A stretch of DNA of 64,000 bases from Clostridium sp. (GCF_022482905.1 NZ_JAKVOI010000001.1:3101958-3165957), one strand, 5' to 3'; counted from the stretch's first letter, positions 1 through 9,943 are shown. Notes: generated by a model from the sequence alone, not told the origin. Numbers and translations are program-made.

Positions 1-247
1 TATACATCCTATACTTTGATTTTTCTTATTGTTCATAATTTGTCTCTGCTGTTTTCGCAATTATTTTAATTTATACAATTGCATTCCGGCAGAATTCACC
101 CCTTTCATGATTATTTATCAAATATATTATGTGTATGAAGAAAAAAATTATACTGGAGGTTTTTACAAACAAGTTAAAATACTAAGCGTGAAAATTATAT
201 GATATAATTAATAGAGGGATAAGTTATATGAATTGGAGGATTGAGCA

Positions 248-796
248 ATGAAATATTATTTAGTAGCATTATTTGATAGAAATTCCTATTCTTATATTGA
301 ACGTATCCAAAGAAATATGTGTAGAAAATATAGACTATACAAACATATGCCTGTTTTACATATAACTCTTTCGGTAATAGACAATCCAGATGTAGATAAG
401 TTGGACAAAATAGTTTCGAAATTACTAAATCCGTATAAAAACTTTAAAGTAGAGATCAATGGTGCAATATGTTTTGAACCACCGTATAAGTCCGTTAATT
501 TGAAAATAGAAAAAAAAGGATATATAATGAGACTTGCCAGACAGCTGAATGATCTTCTTATAATGCATAAATTTAACGTTGTGGAGAATATAGAAAAATG
601 GGATCTTCATGTCTCACTTGCAAATACCAACTATGCAATAAGGGAATGGAGTAGTAAGGAATATTCTGCAGCCTGTGAAACGGCTAAAAGAGAGAATATA
701 CATAGAATGGCAACTATTGACAGGATAGCACTCTGGAAACCTATAAACAATAAAAAAGAAATGGTTGTAAAAAATTTTCAACTTAAAGATTATTAA
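248..796 (+). CDS. 2H phosphoesterase / 2'-5' RNA ligase-like protein
   Basis: This 182-residue protein has the two short His motifs of the 2H phosphoesterase superfamily: H38-I-T-L after a hydrophobic strand and H121-V-S-L about 80 residues later. Family members hydrolyse or ligate 2',5'- or cyclic-phosphate bonds in RNA or nucleotides; the substrate here cannot be read from sequence. A GGAGG site (236-240) precedes the ATG. It stands alone, facing the convergent glutamine synthetase gene with which it shares a terminator hairpin. It is a soluble cytoplasmic protein with no signal peptide. Superfamily assignment is fairly secure, exact role unknown. Confidence 0.75.
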   Translation: MKYYLVALFDRNSYSYIERIQRNMCRKYRLYKHMPVLHITLSVIDNPDVDKLDKIVSKLLNPYKNFKVEINGAICFEPPYKSVNLKIEKKGYIMRLARQLNDLLIMHKFNVVENIEKWDLHVSLANTNYAIREWSSKEYSAACETAKRENIHRMATIDRIALWKPINNKKEMVVKNFQLKDY

Positions 797-800
797 TTGA

Positions 801-840
801 AAAACTCCTGAAAGTCAATTCATCTTTTCAGGAGTTTTTT
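801..840. terminator. Bidirectional Rho-independent terminator
   Basis: A 13-bp stem, AAAACTCCTGAAA paired with TTTCAGGAGTTTT, lies between the convergent 2H gene and glnA. It has a T-run on the plus side and an A-run (T-run in the other direction) on the minus side. Confidence 0.85.
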
Positions 841-853
841 AAATCCTTAGATT

Positions 854-2746
854 CTATATATCAAGTAAATTTTTCTTGTAATCGGAATACAGTGCTCTAA
901 GTTCAGCTATATTATTTTCTATTTCAATCTGCAGCTTTGACACTTCTGCATAATCTTCTTTTTCAGTAGCTTCCTTTATTTTTGTAAACAGGCTCTTCTT
1001 TGTATAGGAATCCTTGATGAGATCATGTCTTAAAGCATCTATTTTCATCCATGTTGCCACATCGATGTCAAGTGCCTTTCCACTGCAGTGAAGCAGCTTG
1101 AAGCCTCTTATTTCCTCAGTGTACTGGTTTATGATTCTGTGGTTCAGTTCAACTATCCACTTCTCCAGGAATGCTTCCTTGAAGCTTTCTATATATTTAT
1201 CCTTCAATATACCGCTGCCTGTAAGTACTGCAGTCTTCTCAGGATATTTTTCAAATGCAGACAGGTTGTCATATACTGTAGCCGGTGCCTTGCCGTAAAG
1301 TTTTTCCCTTTCCTCGTCCGTATAGGATTCGAATACGTCGATTTCACTTCTGTAAGCCCTGTCTTTTTCAAGGTAGTCTGCATCATCACCGTATTTCTTT
1401 GACAGCTCGGCAAGAAGATCATCTTCTGTTTTGCCGTTCTTTACTGCATATGCTATACCATCAACCATGGCAACATAAATTGCACCTACGGCAAGATAAG
1501 TGTTTGTTCCGGGATTTGGCGCCCTGAGTTCAAATCTTGTTGCAAGAGGGCTCTGAAGTTCCCTTACTACTCCGAGAAGTACCGACCTGTTCCTTGAAGG
1601 GACTTCTACAGAACGTCCTATTGAAGTTACTATGCAGACTGGAGCCTCAAAGCCCGGTTTCAATCTTCTGAGGGCATCTGTTGTAGATGAAACGAATGGG
1701 TTGAGGACTTCATAGTTCTTGAGTATTCCCATTATGGAAGCATATCCGAATATGCTGAGAAAGCTTTTCTTTGAGGAGAACAGGTTTATTCTCTTTCCCT
1801 CTTTAAGCTTCAATGCAATTCCAATATGTGTATGTTCTCCGTTGCCTGCTATACCCTCTACAGGTTTGGCCTTGAAGGTTACATTAAGTCCGTTTTCCTT
1901 GAAAGTCTCTTCTATTATGTTCTTTATGAAGGCCTCATTGTCGATTGCCTGTACTGCAGTAGAATACTTCCAGTCAATTTCAAGCTGCTCCATTATCTGA
2001 TAGTCTCCATTTTCATCTACCTTTGCCTGTATGCCTCCAACTTCCTTGTGTCCCATCTCAGGCTCAAGCCCGTACAGGTCCATTACAAGCAGTGACTGCT
2101 CCAGTGCTGTCTTTACCGCACCTTTTGTTCTTGCCCAGTACTGCTCCTTGAGTACCTGTGAAGTTGAAAGTGCCTCCACCTCGGTCTTGTTGTTCGGGGT
2201 GTTGACCCAGAATTCAAGTTCTGTTGCGCATGTGCCTACTACATCTTCTATGTCATCATATTTTATTCCAAAGGAAGATAGTGATCCGGGGTACTGCTTG
2301 AACAGATCAAGAAGATTTGATTTGAGGTACTCTATGGAATGTTTCAATACATACCTGGAATCCACTGCTGCACTGCTGTGATACAGAAAGCAAGGTATTC
2401 TGAGTGTGCCTACAGGTTTTCCGGTTCCGGGGTCTATGTTATCCTTGTTGTAATCAACATACCAGTTTACGTCAGTATCAGGAAACATATCAACCTTGGC
2501 GTCATCCAGTGTTGCTATTCCCGGAAGTACTATTGATGAACCGTCTGTCTGAACTGATCCTTTGAGAAAACCTTCTATATCATCCAGAAATATTTTGATG
2601 GGAATTTTTTCGTCTGTATTGTTGCCAGAGAGATCGACACCTACAGCCGATACAAATTTTATTTCGGGATGGGAAGTTAAAATTTCCTTCAGATCTTTTT
2701 TGGAATGTTTGTTGTCAGGTATTGTGTAAACTAAATCTTTTGACAT
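854..2746 (-). CDS. glnA: Glutamine synthetase, long clostridial form
   Basis: At 630 residues this is longer than classical type I glutamine synthetase (~440-470). It condenses ammonia and glutamate to glutamine using ATP in the cytoplasm. An N-terminal beta-grasp segment (about residues 30-100) is followed by the catalytic domain. There GNGEHTHIG matches the glutamate/ATP-binding loop and PSRNRSVLLG the second conserved active-site loop. The C-terminal ~180 residues form a helical extension, partly coiled-coil-like, seen in long clostridial enzymes. A strong AAGGGGG site precedes the ATG. The gene is monocistronic, divergent from murI and convergent with the 2H gene. No T-box or GlnR-like site was recognised upstream. 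Function is confident; the GS subtype is less so. Confidence 0.85.
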   Translation of the reverse strand: MSKDLVYTIPDNKHSKKDLKEILTSHPEIKFVSAVGVDLSGNNTDEKIPIKIFLDDIEGFLKGSVQTDGSSIVLPGIATLDDAKVDMFPDTDVNWYVDYNKDNIDPGTGKPVGTLRIPCFLYHSSAAVDSRYVLKHSIEYLKSNLLDLFKQYPGSLSSFGIKYDDIEDVVGTCATELEFWVNTPNNKTEVEALSTSQVLKEQYWARTKGAVKTALEQSLLVMDLYGLEPEMGHKEVGGIQAKVDENGDYQIMEQLEIDWKYSTAVQAIDNEAFIKNIIEETFKENGLNVTFKAKPVEGIAGNGEHTHIGIALKLKEGKRINLFSSKKSFLSIFGYASIMGILKNYEVLNPFVSSTTDALRRLKPGFEAPVCIVTSIGRSVEVPSRNRSVLLGVVRELQSPLATRFELRAPNPGTNTYLAVGAIYVAMVDGIAYAVKNGKTEDDLLAELSKKYGDDADYLEKDRAYRSEIDVFESYTDEEREKLYGKAPATVYDNLSAFEKYPEKTAVLTGSGILKDKYIESFKEAFLEKWIVELNHRIINQYTEEIRGFKLLHCSGKALDIDVATWMKIDALRHDLIKDSYTKKSLFTKIKEATEKEDYAEVSKLQIEIENNIAELRALYSDYKKNLLDI

Positions 2747-2922
2747 TTTGTTGCCCCCTTGTAAAATATAATAAAAAAATAGTAATTATCCAATATTTAT
2801 AATTCTGATTTTATAATTTATGTCCATAGATGTCAATAAAATTAAATTTAAGTTTGTATAGTTTATTTTCATATTATATAATAATAATAAGGTTTTGTGC
2901 TATAGTTTAACGAGGTGATAGA

Positions 2923-3708
2923 ATGGACTTTAAGGATAGACCGATAGGATTTTTTGACTCCGGGGTTGGGGGCATAAGTGTACTGAAACAGGCAGTGAGG
3001 ATACTTCCAAAAGAAAATTTTGTCTATTTTGGGGATTCACTTAGAGCGCCATACGGAATAAGGACTTCCAGTGAAGTTGAGAAACTGACTTTTGATGCTG
3101 TAAAATTTTTACTTGAGAAAAATATAAAAGCATTGGTGATTGCATGTAATACAGCTACTAGTGTATCAATAGAAGATTTAAGAAGAAAATATGGCGGCTC
3201 AATGCCTGTAATTGGTATAGAACCGGCACTTAAACCGGCAGTTCAATATGGAAGGGACGGAAAGGTCGTAATAATGGCAACACCTGTGACCCTTGCTGAA
3301 AATAAGTTTGATAATTTAATGAAAAAATATGATCTTAATAACAATGTAGAGTCCATGCCTTGTCCTGGATTGGTTGAGCTTATAGAAAGTGGTATTATAA
3401 GAGGAGAAAGGGTGGAAATGTATTTAAAGGAAAAATTTTTACCACTCAAAGATGATAAAATAGCTGCCGTAGTTTTGGGATGCACTCATTATCCTTTTAT
3501 AAAAGAAGCATTAAATAAAATACTGAATGAAATGAATAAAGATGTTGTAATAATAGATGGAAGTATTGGCACTGTGAATCAGCTTAAAAGACAGCTTCTA
3601 AAACATAATATGATGTCTTCCGCACATAGGGCTGGAAGGGTTGAAATGTTCAATTCGTTGAATACTCACGAGATAATAGAGTTAAGTTACAAACTTTTGA
3701 ATACATGA
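2923..3708 (+). CDS. murI: Glutamate racemase
   Basis: This 261-residue enzyme interconverts L- and D-glutamate and supplies D-Glu for peptidoglycan. The N-terminus carries the FFDSGVGG signature. The two catalytic cysteines sit in ACNTA (C75) and GCTHYP (C187), the usual spacing for the two-lobed racemase fold. Length is normal. The start has an AGGTG ribosome site just upstream. Its stop overlaps the next frame as ATGA, so it is probably co-transcribed with the DUF3783 gene and the regulator that follow. MurC and MurD, elsewhere in this window, act later in the same pathway. Confidence 0.95.
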   Translation: MDFKDRPIGFFDSGVGGISVLKQAVRILPKENFVYFGDSLRAPYGIRTSSEVEKLTFDAVKFLLEKNIKALVIACNTATSVSIEDLRRKYGGSMPVIGIEPALKPAVQYGRDGKVVIMATPVTLAENKFDNLMKKYDLNNNVESMPCPGLVELIESGIIRGERVEMYLKEKFLPLKDDKIAAVVLGCTHYPFIKEALNKILNEMNKDVVIIDGSIGTVNQLKRQLLKHNMMSSAHRAGRVEMFNSLNTHEIIELSYKLLNT

Positions 3709-4115
3709 TGGAGGAGATGTTGGATGTGTGTCAGAAAGTTGACAGATGTATAGTAACTTACGGACTGGATGATGAAGAAAATAAATTTATAGATTCTGTG
3801 AAAGTTAATAGTTGTTTATTTAATCATATAGTTATTCGAAAATCCATGGTTAATATGAAGATAAAAAGTATAATAGATAAAAAAAGCGGCAGTTATAGTT
3901 CAAATGATTCATCAGATGAGAAAGTAATTTTATTTAATGGACTGGATGAGGGAGAGATAAGTTCTTTAATGAACTCTATTAAAGATAAATTTGACAGAAT
4001 TCCTATATTTGCAGTGGTTACAGAGACATCTGCCAATTGGACATTTGATTATTTAATTGATCATCTTATTCAAGAGAGGGAATGGTTTAAGAAACAACAG
4101 AAAAATAGAAAATAA
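3705..4115 (+). CDS. DUF3783 domain protein
   Basis: A small acidic protein of up to 136 residues. Its second half (VILFNGLDEGEISSLM through the Trp-Phe-Asp-Tyr segment to EREWF) resembles the DUF3783 family, whose function is unknown. No signal peptide, membrane segment or catalytic motif is visible. The start is uncertain. ATG 3705 overlaps the murI stop, but the strong GGAGGAG (3710-3716) fits ATG 3717 poorly and GTG 3726 better (spacing 9), giving a protein of about 129 residues. It is coupled to murI upstream and lies 24 nt before the XRE regulator. Confidence 0.65.
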   Translation: MMEEMLDVCQKVDRCIVTYGLDDEENKFIDSVKVNSCLFNHIVIRKSMVNMKIKSIIDKKSGSYSSNDSSDEKVILFNGLDEGEISSLMNSIKDKFDRIPIFAVVTETSANWTFDYLIDHLIQEREWFKKQQKNRK

Positions 4116-4139
4116 TGTATTTGGAAAAGGATGATTAGA

Positions 4140-4811
4140 ATGAGCAGAATAGGAGATAAAGTAAAAGCTGCACGACAGGCGAAAAATTTGAGTCAAAAGC
4201 AGCTTGCAAAAAAATTGGGCGTTTCAGAAAGCTTTATAAATGATGTGGAAATAGGAAGAAAAATAGCTAATCAAAGCATAATCGATAGATTGTCTAAAAT
4301 TTTGGGCAAGGAAATGAATGATTTAACAATGTCCTTTGAAGAACAGGTTTATAAAAAAGAGGATAATAAAATCAAATATTCAGTTCTGGATGAAAAGAAA
4401 AAAGTAAATGAAATTTGGAGTGATGCATTTTCAGATGTGCTTAAAAATGTACCTGTATATAACTACGATTTAAATAAGCCGGCAGGTTTTAAAAAATTGC
4501 CTGTAATTGGTAATAAAATAGAAGGTCAACCTAAGGATAAAGTAGTATATTTAAATATAGAGGATGACGACATGATTGGATTCAGGATACAGAAGGGTGA
4601 CATAGCTCTGGGTCATATGACCCAGCAAATTGACAACAATGGAATATTTCTTCTGGAATACAAAAATACAAGAGCTATAAGACAGGTCAAGAAGCTGGAT
4701 AATAGCAAGGTACTGCTTGTAAGTAACAAAGGCAGCTTAAGAACTGAAACTGCTGAAATAAAAAACTTAAAAATAATTTTAAAGTTGGATAAGGTTACCC
4801 TGCTGTTGTAA
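4140..4811 (+). CDS. XRE-family HTH regulator with S24-like C-terminal domain
   Basis: Residues ~4-58 form a Cro/CI helix-turn-helix (KAARQAKNLSQKQLAKKLGV...). After a linker, residues ~120-223 resemble the LexA/CI S24 fold (KGDIALGH, then a VKKL segment). The catalytic Ser of S24 proteases, normally in a G-D-S-M motif, appears replaced: the equivalent stretch reads DDDMIGF, so self-cleavage is unlikely. GGAAAAGG at 4122-4130 is 9 nt from ATG 4140, which is preferred over ATG 4131. It lies between the murI/DUF3783 pair and the H-NOX receptor. The target genes and any ligand are unknown. Confidence 0.75.
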   Translation: MSRIGDKVKAARQAKNLSQKQLAKKLGVSESFINDVEIGRKIANQSIIDRLSKILGKEMNDLTMSFEEQVYKKEDNKIKYSVLDEKKKVNEIWSDAFSDVLKNVPVYNYDLNKPAGFKKLPVIGNKIEGQPKDKVVYLNIEDDDMIGFRIQKGDIALGHMTQQIDNNGIFLLEYKNTRAIRQVKKLDNSKVLLVSNKGSLRTETAEIKNLKIILKLDKVTLLL

Positions 4812-4854
4812 TTGAAAATATGTCCGATAATTATGTATGAAGGAGTGTGATGTT

Positions 4855-6654
4855 ATGAAAGGAACTGTTGTTTCTACATGGATGAAGACATGCAGAAAAT
4901 TGTATGGGGACGAAATTGTAGATAAAGCTATGAATTCAGTCGGATGGGAATCTTCAAAAATATTTTTACCGGTTGAAGATATAGATGACCAGAAAGTGAA
5001 AGACCTAATTGCCAATATATCAGGGGCGGCTGGTGAATCAATAAATGTATTGTGGAAAAAAATAGGACTTGACAATATAAATTCATTTCATAGTGATTAT
5101 CCAGCATTTTTTAAACATGAAAATCTTTATTCATTTTTTAAATCAATGTTTGATGTACATGTAGTTATGACAAAAAAGCTCCCCGGTGCAAAGCCACCTA
5201 TTGTAAGCATAGCTCCAATATCAAGCAGAGAGGCTGTATTTGAGTATAAGTCCCAAAGAGGTATGTTTGATTATCTTATGGGAATGATAGAAGGAAGCGC
5301 AAAATTTTTTAATGAAAAATTAGGTATAGAACAAATTGAAAAGACAGATACATCTGTAAAATTAAAGTTTGCATTTGAAAAAGATATATACTATAAAAAA
5401 GTATATAAATTTAATAAGTTACTCTCACTTGGATTTATAAAAAATGTAGGTGTAAAAATTGGAACTTTCAATTTTGTCTGTTGTTTTATAGTATCTACTC
5501 TGCTCTCGGGCTTGGACAATATAGTAAATAATATAATAATTTCAATTATAGCTTTTATTGCTTCTTACATATCGGCATCTTTGATTGTAAGACCAAAATC
5601 CATTATAATGGATAGTATTTCAAAAATAAATGAAAATAGTTATTTAGAAGATAGCGATATTGAAACCGGTGATTTTTTTGAAGATATATACAAGCTATTG
5701 AACCTTCACAAGAAATCAGTAAGAGCAGATTTTGTAGGATTTAATGGTATTACTGATGAAATGGGTACATTTGTAAAGAATATAGATAAGATAAGTACTT
5801 CGATGAGTAATACTTCAAGTGACATATCAGGTGTAGTGGAACAAGTAGCAGATTGTGCTGTAAGTCAGGCGGAAAATACTGAAAATGTAGCGTCAGTATT
5901 AAATGAAAACATAACTGATCTTAAAAACATAGTTGATAACGAAAATAGCAATAAAAAGGAACTTGAGGGAGCAATAGATAAAATAAACAACAGCTATGAA
6001 AATATAAATAGTACAAGCAAAAATATAGTCAATACACTTCAGCAATTTCAGGAAGTTAAAGATAAGGGAGTCAATCTCCAGTCAAAAGCAGCGGATATTA
6101 CAGATATAGTTTCTATAGTATCAAGTATTTCGGAACAGACAAATCTGCTGGCTTTAAATGCTTCTATAGAAGCAGCTCGTGCAGGAGAACATGGCAGAGG
6201 TTTCGCTGTAGTTGCAGAAGAGGTAAGAAAATTAGCAGAACAGTCTCAAAGTTCGGTAGAGGAGATAAATTCCAACCTTGAAAAATTTGTTGAGGAAATA
6301 AAGGAACTTGTAGATAAAATAGAAGTACAATTCAATGTACTTAAGGGTGAAACTAAAAATCTAGAAGAAGTTAGAAATATAAGTTATGAGGCAACTACAT
6401 CAATCGGTACTGTAGCATCATCCATGATAGAAACAATAAACAAACTCAATAATGAAGCAGAATCCATTTCCGGTATTTATAATAATGTAGAATCTCTGGC
6501 GGCTATTGCAGAAGAAAATTCAGCTTCTTCTGAAGAAGTAAGTGCAAATGTAGCCAATTATACAAACCAGATTAAAAAGCTTGTAAATGGGATCGGTGAG
6601 TTTAGGAAAATAACTAAAATATTTAAAAATGATCTGGAGAAGTATAAAATTTAA
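4855..6654 (+). CDS. H-NOX heme sensor fused to methyl-accepting chemotaxis protein
   Basis: From ATG 4855 (AAGGAG at 4840-4845) the protein has 599 residues. Residues 1-~185 are an H-NOX gas-sensing heme domain with proximal His102, P115 and the heme-propionate motif Tyr131-x-Ser133-x-Arg135. These numbers coincide with Caldanaerobacter (Thermoanaerobacter) tengcongensis H-NOX and support the start. Trp9, Asn74 and Tyr140, the hydrogen-bond set that stabilises bound O2 in that protein, are all present. Two closely spaced transmembrane helices (about 200-245) follow, with no large outside domain. A cytoplasmic MCP signalling domain comes next, with the conserved hairpin tip ([20 protein letters not shown]). 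It probably passes gas binding to CheA and the flagellar motor. No che genes are nearby. Confidence 0.92.
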   Translation: MKGTVVSTWMKTCRKLYGDEIVDKAMNSVGWESSKIFLPVEDIDDQKVKDLIANISGAAGESINVLWKKIGLDNINSFHSDYPAFFKHENLYSFFKSMFDVHVVMTKKLPGAKPPIVSIAPISSREAVFEYKSQRGMFDYLMGMIEGSAKFFNEKLGIEQIEKTDTSVKLKFAFEKDIYYKKVYKFNKLLSLGFIKNVGVKIGTFNFVCCFIVSTLLSGLDNIVNNIIISIIAFIASYISASLIVRPKSIIMDSISKINENSYLEDSDIETGDFFEDIYKLLNLHKKSVRADFVGFNGITDEMGTFVKNIDKISTSMSNTSSDISGVVEQVADCAVSQAENTENVASVLNENITDLKNIVDNENSNKKELEGAIDKINNSYENINSTSKNIVNTLQQFQEVKDKGVNLQSKAADITDIVSIVSSISEQTNLLALNASIEAARAGEHGRGFAVVAEEVRKLAEQSQSSVEEINSNLEKFVEEIKELVDKIEVQFNVLKGETKNLEEVRNISYEATTSIGTVASSMIETINKLNNEAESISGIYNNVESLAAIAEENSASSEEVSANVANYTNQIKKLVNGIGEFRKITKIFKNDLEKYKI

Positions 6655-6670
6655 TAATAAGTATGTCAGT

Positions 6671-6694
6671 AAGAGTAGAGAAAGTTCTACTCTT
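6671..6694. terminator. Convergent-gene terminator hairpin
   Basis: AAGAGTAGA (6671-6679) pairs with TCTACTCTT (6686-6694), followed by TATTTTA. It lies 16 nt after the chemoreceptor stop and just before the end of the convergent radical-SAM gene, so it can serve both. Confidence 0.7.
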
Positions 6695-6697
6695 ATT

Positions 6698-7597
6698 TTA
6701 CACACCATCCAGATTAAAATCAGGTACAAAAGCTTCAGAGGAAGTGCCTGATTCCTGGATGAATCCATGGTTGAGTCCTATTGAGACACAATAATCTATC
6801 ATGGAACTGTAATGTTTTGGATTTAAAGGCTTGGTCAGTTCAGGAAATTTATGGGCTTTATACATTGGAGTATATTGATTCATGAGACTTATATAAACTG
6901 AATCTGAAAAATTACTGCTTATATAATCCATTATTTTTTTAGAATCGAATAAAAGCCTCGGAAGCATCAAGTGGCGTATTATGACACCATGAGTGATAAT
7001 ACCGTCCTTGTTGAAAGTTGCTTTTCCCACCTGCTGTATCATTTCAGCAATATTTCTGGATGCATATTTGAAATAATCTGGTGCATTGGAGTATTTTATT
7101 GCGTATTTGTCATCAAAATATTTAAGATCGGGAAGATATACGTCTATATAGCCATTTAAGGATTTTATTGACTTAAGATTGGCATAACTGTTGGTGTTAA
7201 ATAATACAGGTAGATTTAGTCCCCTGGATTTTGCCATATAAAGTGCACTTTTTATTTGAGGTATATAATGAATTGGACTTACTAAATTTATATTATGGGC
7301 ACCCCTTTTCTGCTGTTCCAGAAATATATCGCTTAATCTTTCTGTTGAAATTTCCCTCCCAAAGTTTTCAGAGCTTATGGTATGATTCTGACAGAAAACA
7401 CATTTTAAATTGCAATTTGAGAAAAATATTGTGCCTGAACCTCTGCTTCCCGATATGCAGGGTTCTTCCCATTTATGCAGAGATACTTTTGCTATCTTTA
7501 TACCATTATTTGCTTCGCAGAAACCGAGTTCTCCCTTCAATCTATTTATACCACAATTTCTTGGACATAGTTTACAGCTTTTCAGTTCATCTAACAT
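6698..7597 (-). CDS. Radical SAM protein, PflX/pyruvate-formate-lyase-activase-like
   Basis: A 299-residue radical S-adenosylmethionine protein. The [4Fe-4S] CxxxCxxC motif is CNLKCVFC (C62, C66, C69), preceded by a cysteine-rich N-terminus (CKLCPRNC ... C27) typical of the PflX/YgkG-like group rather than true PflA. The glycyl-radical partner or substrate, if any, is not encoded nearby, so the exact reaction is unknown. The ATG at 7597 has a GGGGTG site upstream. It lies 29 nt downstream of the YkvI-type gene on the same strand and may share its transcript. Confidence 0.8.
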   Translation of the reverse strand: MLDELKSCKLCPRNCGINRLKGELGFCEANNGIKIAKVSLHKWEEPCISGSRGSGTIFFSNCNLKCVFCQNHTISSENFGREISTERLSDIFLEQQKRGAHNINLVSPIHYIPQIKSALYMAKSRGLNLPVLFNTNSYANLKSIKSLNGYIDVYLPDLKYFDDKYAIKYSNAPDYFKYASRNIAEMIQQVGKATFNKDGIITHGVIIRHLMLPRLLFDSKKIMDYISSNFSDSVYISLMNQYTPMYKAHKFPELTKPLNPKHYSSMIDYCVSIGLNHGFIQESGTSSEAFVPDFNLDGV

Positions 7598-7626
7598 ATA
7601 GAAACACCCCGAATAATTTCAAATTA

Positions 7627-8673
7627 TCAACTACGATTTTTTATATAAAATATAATACAATTGAATATAAATATCAAGCTGACTATCCCGAAAGCAGGAT
7701 ATAGAAAAGAAATTAATTTTGTAAAGCCTATCTGGGATACGGGAATGGTTACAAGTATCACCAAGATTACAGATTTTTTATAAGATAAATTAAATATTTC
7801 CTCGAAATTTTTACCTATACTGTAGATGTTTGAGATTTCAGTTGAGAGCATTTCAAGCCATATGACCGCTAGAAGAACAATCTGAACAAGCTTGCCGAAT
7901 CTATTTGAAATATATAGGAGAGGTATTTCATATTCAAATATGTAAGGTATGTTTAAAATCAGCATAAAGTTTATGATAAACGTGAGTATGGTCAGAACGC
8001 ATGCTCCAAGTATAGCTCCACTTATAAGACAGCTCTTTTCTTTAATTTCCCTGCATAGAGGAACCAATACACCGCTGCAGCAAAGTATATTGAATCCTCC
8101 ATATATAAGAGAAGAAAATATCCAGCTGTTTTTAATTGCAGGTATAGCTTTAATTTCAGATATACTTATACTTTTGTAGAAAAGAATATATAGTATAAAC
8201 AGTGTAACTATAATGGTTATTAGACAGGGGACTATGAAAGAATTTATTTTTATAAGTCCCTTTGTATCCTTAAAAAGTATAAGTAAGGATATACATATCA
8301 TAAATCCCATTCCTAGAAGGTTAGATACTTTGAAATATTGATGTATTAAAGCACCACTTCCAGCTAATATTATTGATGAGCTGCCAATTAGAAAAAATGT
8401 AGTCAAAGAATTTATCATAATTCCTAAAATTCCAGGATTTACAAGGGAAATTAAACCATCATATGAATTCAGGTTGTATTTTAAGCTTATATTTATTATG
8501 AACAATGATACAAATATGTATATAGATAAACAAATCAAAATACCAAAAAAGCTTTTGTAACCGTATATGGAAAAAAAGCTATTTATTTCCTGACCGGATG
8601 CCAGGCCTGCACCTACTATCGTACCTATAAATACGGCAGCTATCTGTAAGGACGTTGATAATTTTCTAATCAA
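7627..8673 (-). CDS. YkvI-family integral membrane protein
   Basis: A very hydrophobic 348-residue protein with about ten predicted membrane helices. The first helix carries GTIVGAGLASGQEI, the signature of the YkvI family, distant relatives of amino-acid/polyamine/sodium symporters. The helix-breaking Gly-rich segment in TM1 resembles the substrate/ion site of LeuT-fold carriers, so a transport role is likely but the substrate is unknown. The start is TTG 8673 with a strong AGGAGG seven bases upstream. It is probably co-transcribed with the downstream radical-SAM gene and is divergent from the lipoprotein gene. Confidence 0.75.
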   Translation of the reverse strand: MIRKLSTSLQIAAVFIGTIVGAGLASGQEINSFFSIYGYKSFFGILICLSIYIFVSLFIINISLKYNLNSYDGLISLVNPGILGIMINSLTTFFLIGSSSIILAGSGALIHQYFKVSNLLGMGFMICISLLILFKDTKGLIKINSFIVPCLITIIVTLFILYILFYKSISISEIKAIPAIKNSWIFSSLIYGGFNILCCSGVLVPLCREIKEKSCLISGAILGACVLTILTFIINFMLILNIPYIFEYEIPLLYISNRFGKLVQIVLLAVIWLEMLSTEISNIYSIGKNFEEIFNLSYKKSVILVILVTIPVSQIGFTKLISFLYPAFGIVSLIFIFNCIIFYIKNRS

Positions 8674-8836
8674 GGTATTTCCTCCTGTAAATTACTAGTT
8701 AATTAAAGACCTTCTTATATAAATATATATGTCTAATCTGAAATTAATGTATTATAAATTAAATTTCTATTTAGGGGAAAAATAAAACTGATATGAATCT
8801 ATTTTTAAAAAGCTGTATGGAAGAGGTGAAATTTAG

Positions 8837-9943
8837 ATGAAAAAAAGAAGGGTATTTATATATGCGGCAATCATACTGTTGATTTGTGAAGCTTTGACAG
8901 GATGCAGATCCAATACAAACAATAGTTTACAACTGAAAGAAACATTTGATATGAAGGCAGCTTTGAATGTAGTTGATACTTATATGAATTATATGATAAA
9001 AGGACAGGTAGCAAATGCTGAAAAATTGTATTCAGAAGATCTTTTAAAATCACAGGTAAAAACTCAGGATAAAGATTTAAAAATTTTTGGGTACAATCTG
9101 GCCGATAGTAATCAAGTCGGTAAATCGGGGATATTTACACTCAATATTTCAAGAACAAATACGGGTAAACCTTTTGCAAGCTTGGATCAATATTCTTTGA
9201 AAGTCATAAAGAAAGACCATGAATATAAAATATCGGAAATTAAGAGTATAGTTCAAGAAGAAGCCTTTATATATAAAAATAAGATAAGAATGAAAAGCAA
9301 AGATAAAGCGGATACAAAATTAATAATGTCTTTTAGGTCATTCCCGGGTTATGTGTTTTCAAAAGATGATAAGGCGAGCATAGATAAATTGCCTGTACCT
9401 AGACGAAATGTGGGAATATTGAATTTTTCCTATGAAGGAAATATGCTTGCAGTTACAACTTGTGATAGTAATTGTTATATTGGAGTAATAAATATAGATC
9501 AATCACTGGCCGTTCAAGGCGGTCAGGATGCTCAAGGTCAAGGTGATGGAGGTACTGCTGGTGGAGGTATGGAAGATGAAAGCGAATCAGACTCAATTGT
9601 AGAAGTCCCCATTGGACAGGAAATAGTTACTCTGGATCTTCTAAAAGGTGGCAGGGTTGATTTCATGGAATTTTCCAAAGATGAAAAATTTTTGGCAGTT
9701 CAATATTCAAATGCTCAAGTAGACAACTGTATTAGAATGTATAAGGTTGATGGAGGAGATATGATAGATTATAAATTTGAGGAGAAGTTTCCTCTTGATA
9801 AAGTAAGTATAGTATTTTCATCTTTTGATGATGACATATTAAATTTTGATGTTATTGCGAAAAAAAGCCAGGATATGTCTCTTTCAAATGTTATAGGCAA
9901 GTGGCAGCTGGATCTGAAAAGTTTTGAGGCAGTAAGAATGTGA
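8837..9943 (+). CDS. Predicted lipoprotein of unknown function
   Basis: The N-terminus is a type II signal peptide: KKRR, a hydrophobic stretch and the lipobox L-T-G-C at residue ~23. The protein is therefore expected to be anchored on the outer face of the membrane. The remaining ~345 residues match no family I recognise. Residues ~50-140 look like a small secreted-protein fold. A low-complexity Gly/Gln/Asp-rich linker (about residues 228-250) separates it from a C-terminal part with strand-rich repeats (LDLLKGGRVDFMEFSKDEKF) suggestive of a beta-propeller-like or dehydrogenase-like region. GAGGTG precedes the ATG. It is followed after 33 nt by a radical-SAM gene. Confidence 0.7.
   Translation: MKKRRVFIYAAIILLICEALTGCRSNTNNSLQLKETFDMKAALNVVDTYMNYMIKGQVANAEKLYSEDLLKSQVKTQDKDLKIFGYNLADSNQVGKSGIFTLNISRTNTGKPFASLDQYSLKVIKKDHEYKISEIKSIVQEEAFIYKNKIRMKSKDKADTKLIMSFRSFPGYVFSKDDKASIDKLPVPRRNVGILNFSYEGNMLAVTTCDSNCYIGVINIDQSLAVQGGQDAQGQGDGGTAGGGMEDESESDSIVEVPIGQEIVTLDLLKGGRVDFMEFSKDEKFLAVQYSNAQVDNCIRMYKVDGGDMIDYKFEEKFPLDKVSIVFSSFDDDILNFDVIAKKSQDMSLSNVIGKWQLDLKSFEAVRM

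Noticed and set aside
1088-2536. Several plus-strand ORFs within glnA
   Set aside because: Antisense shadows of a well-supported 630-residue gene; rich in Cys and Phe, no ribosome sites.
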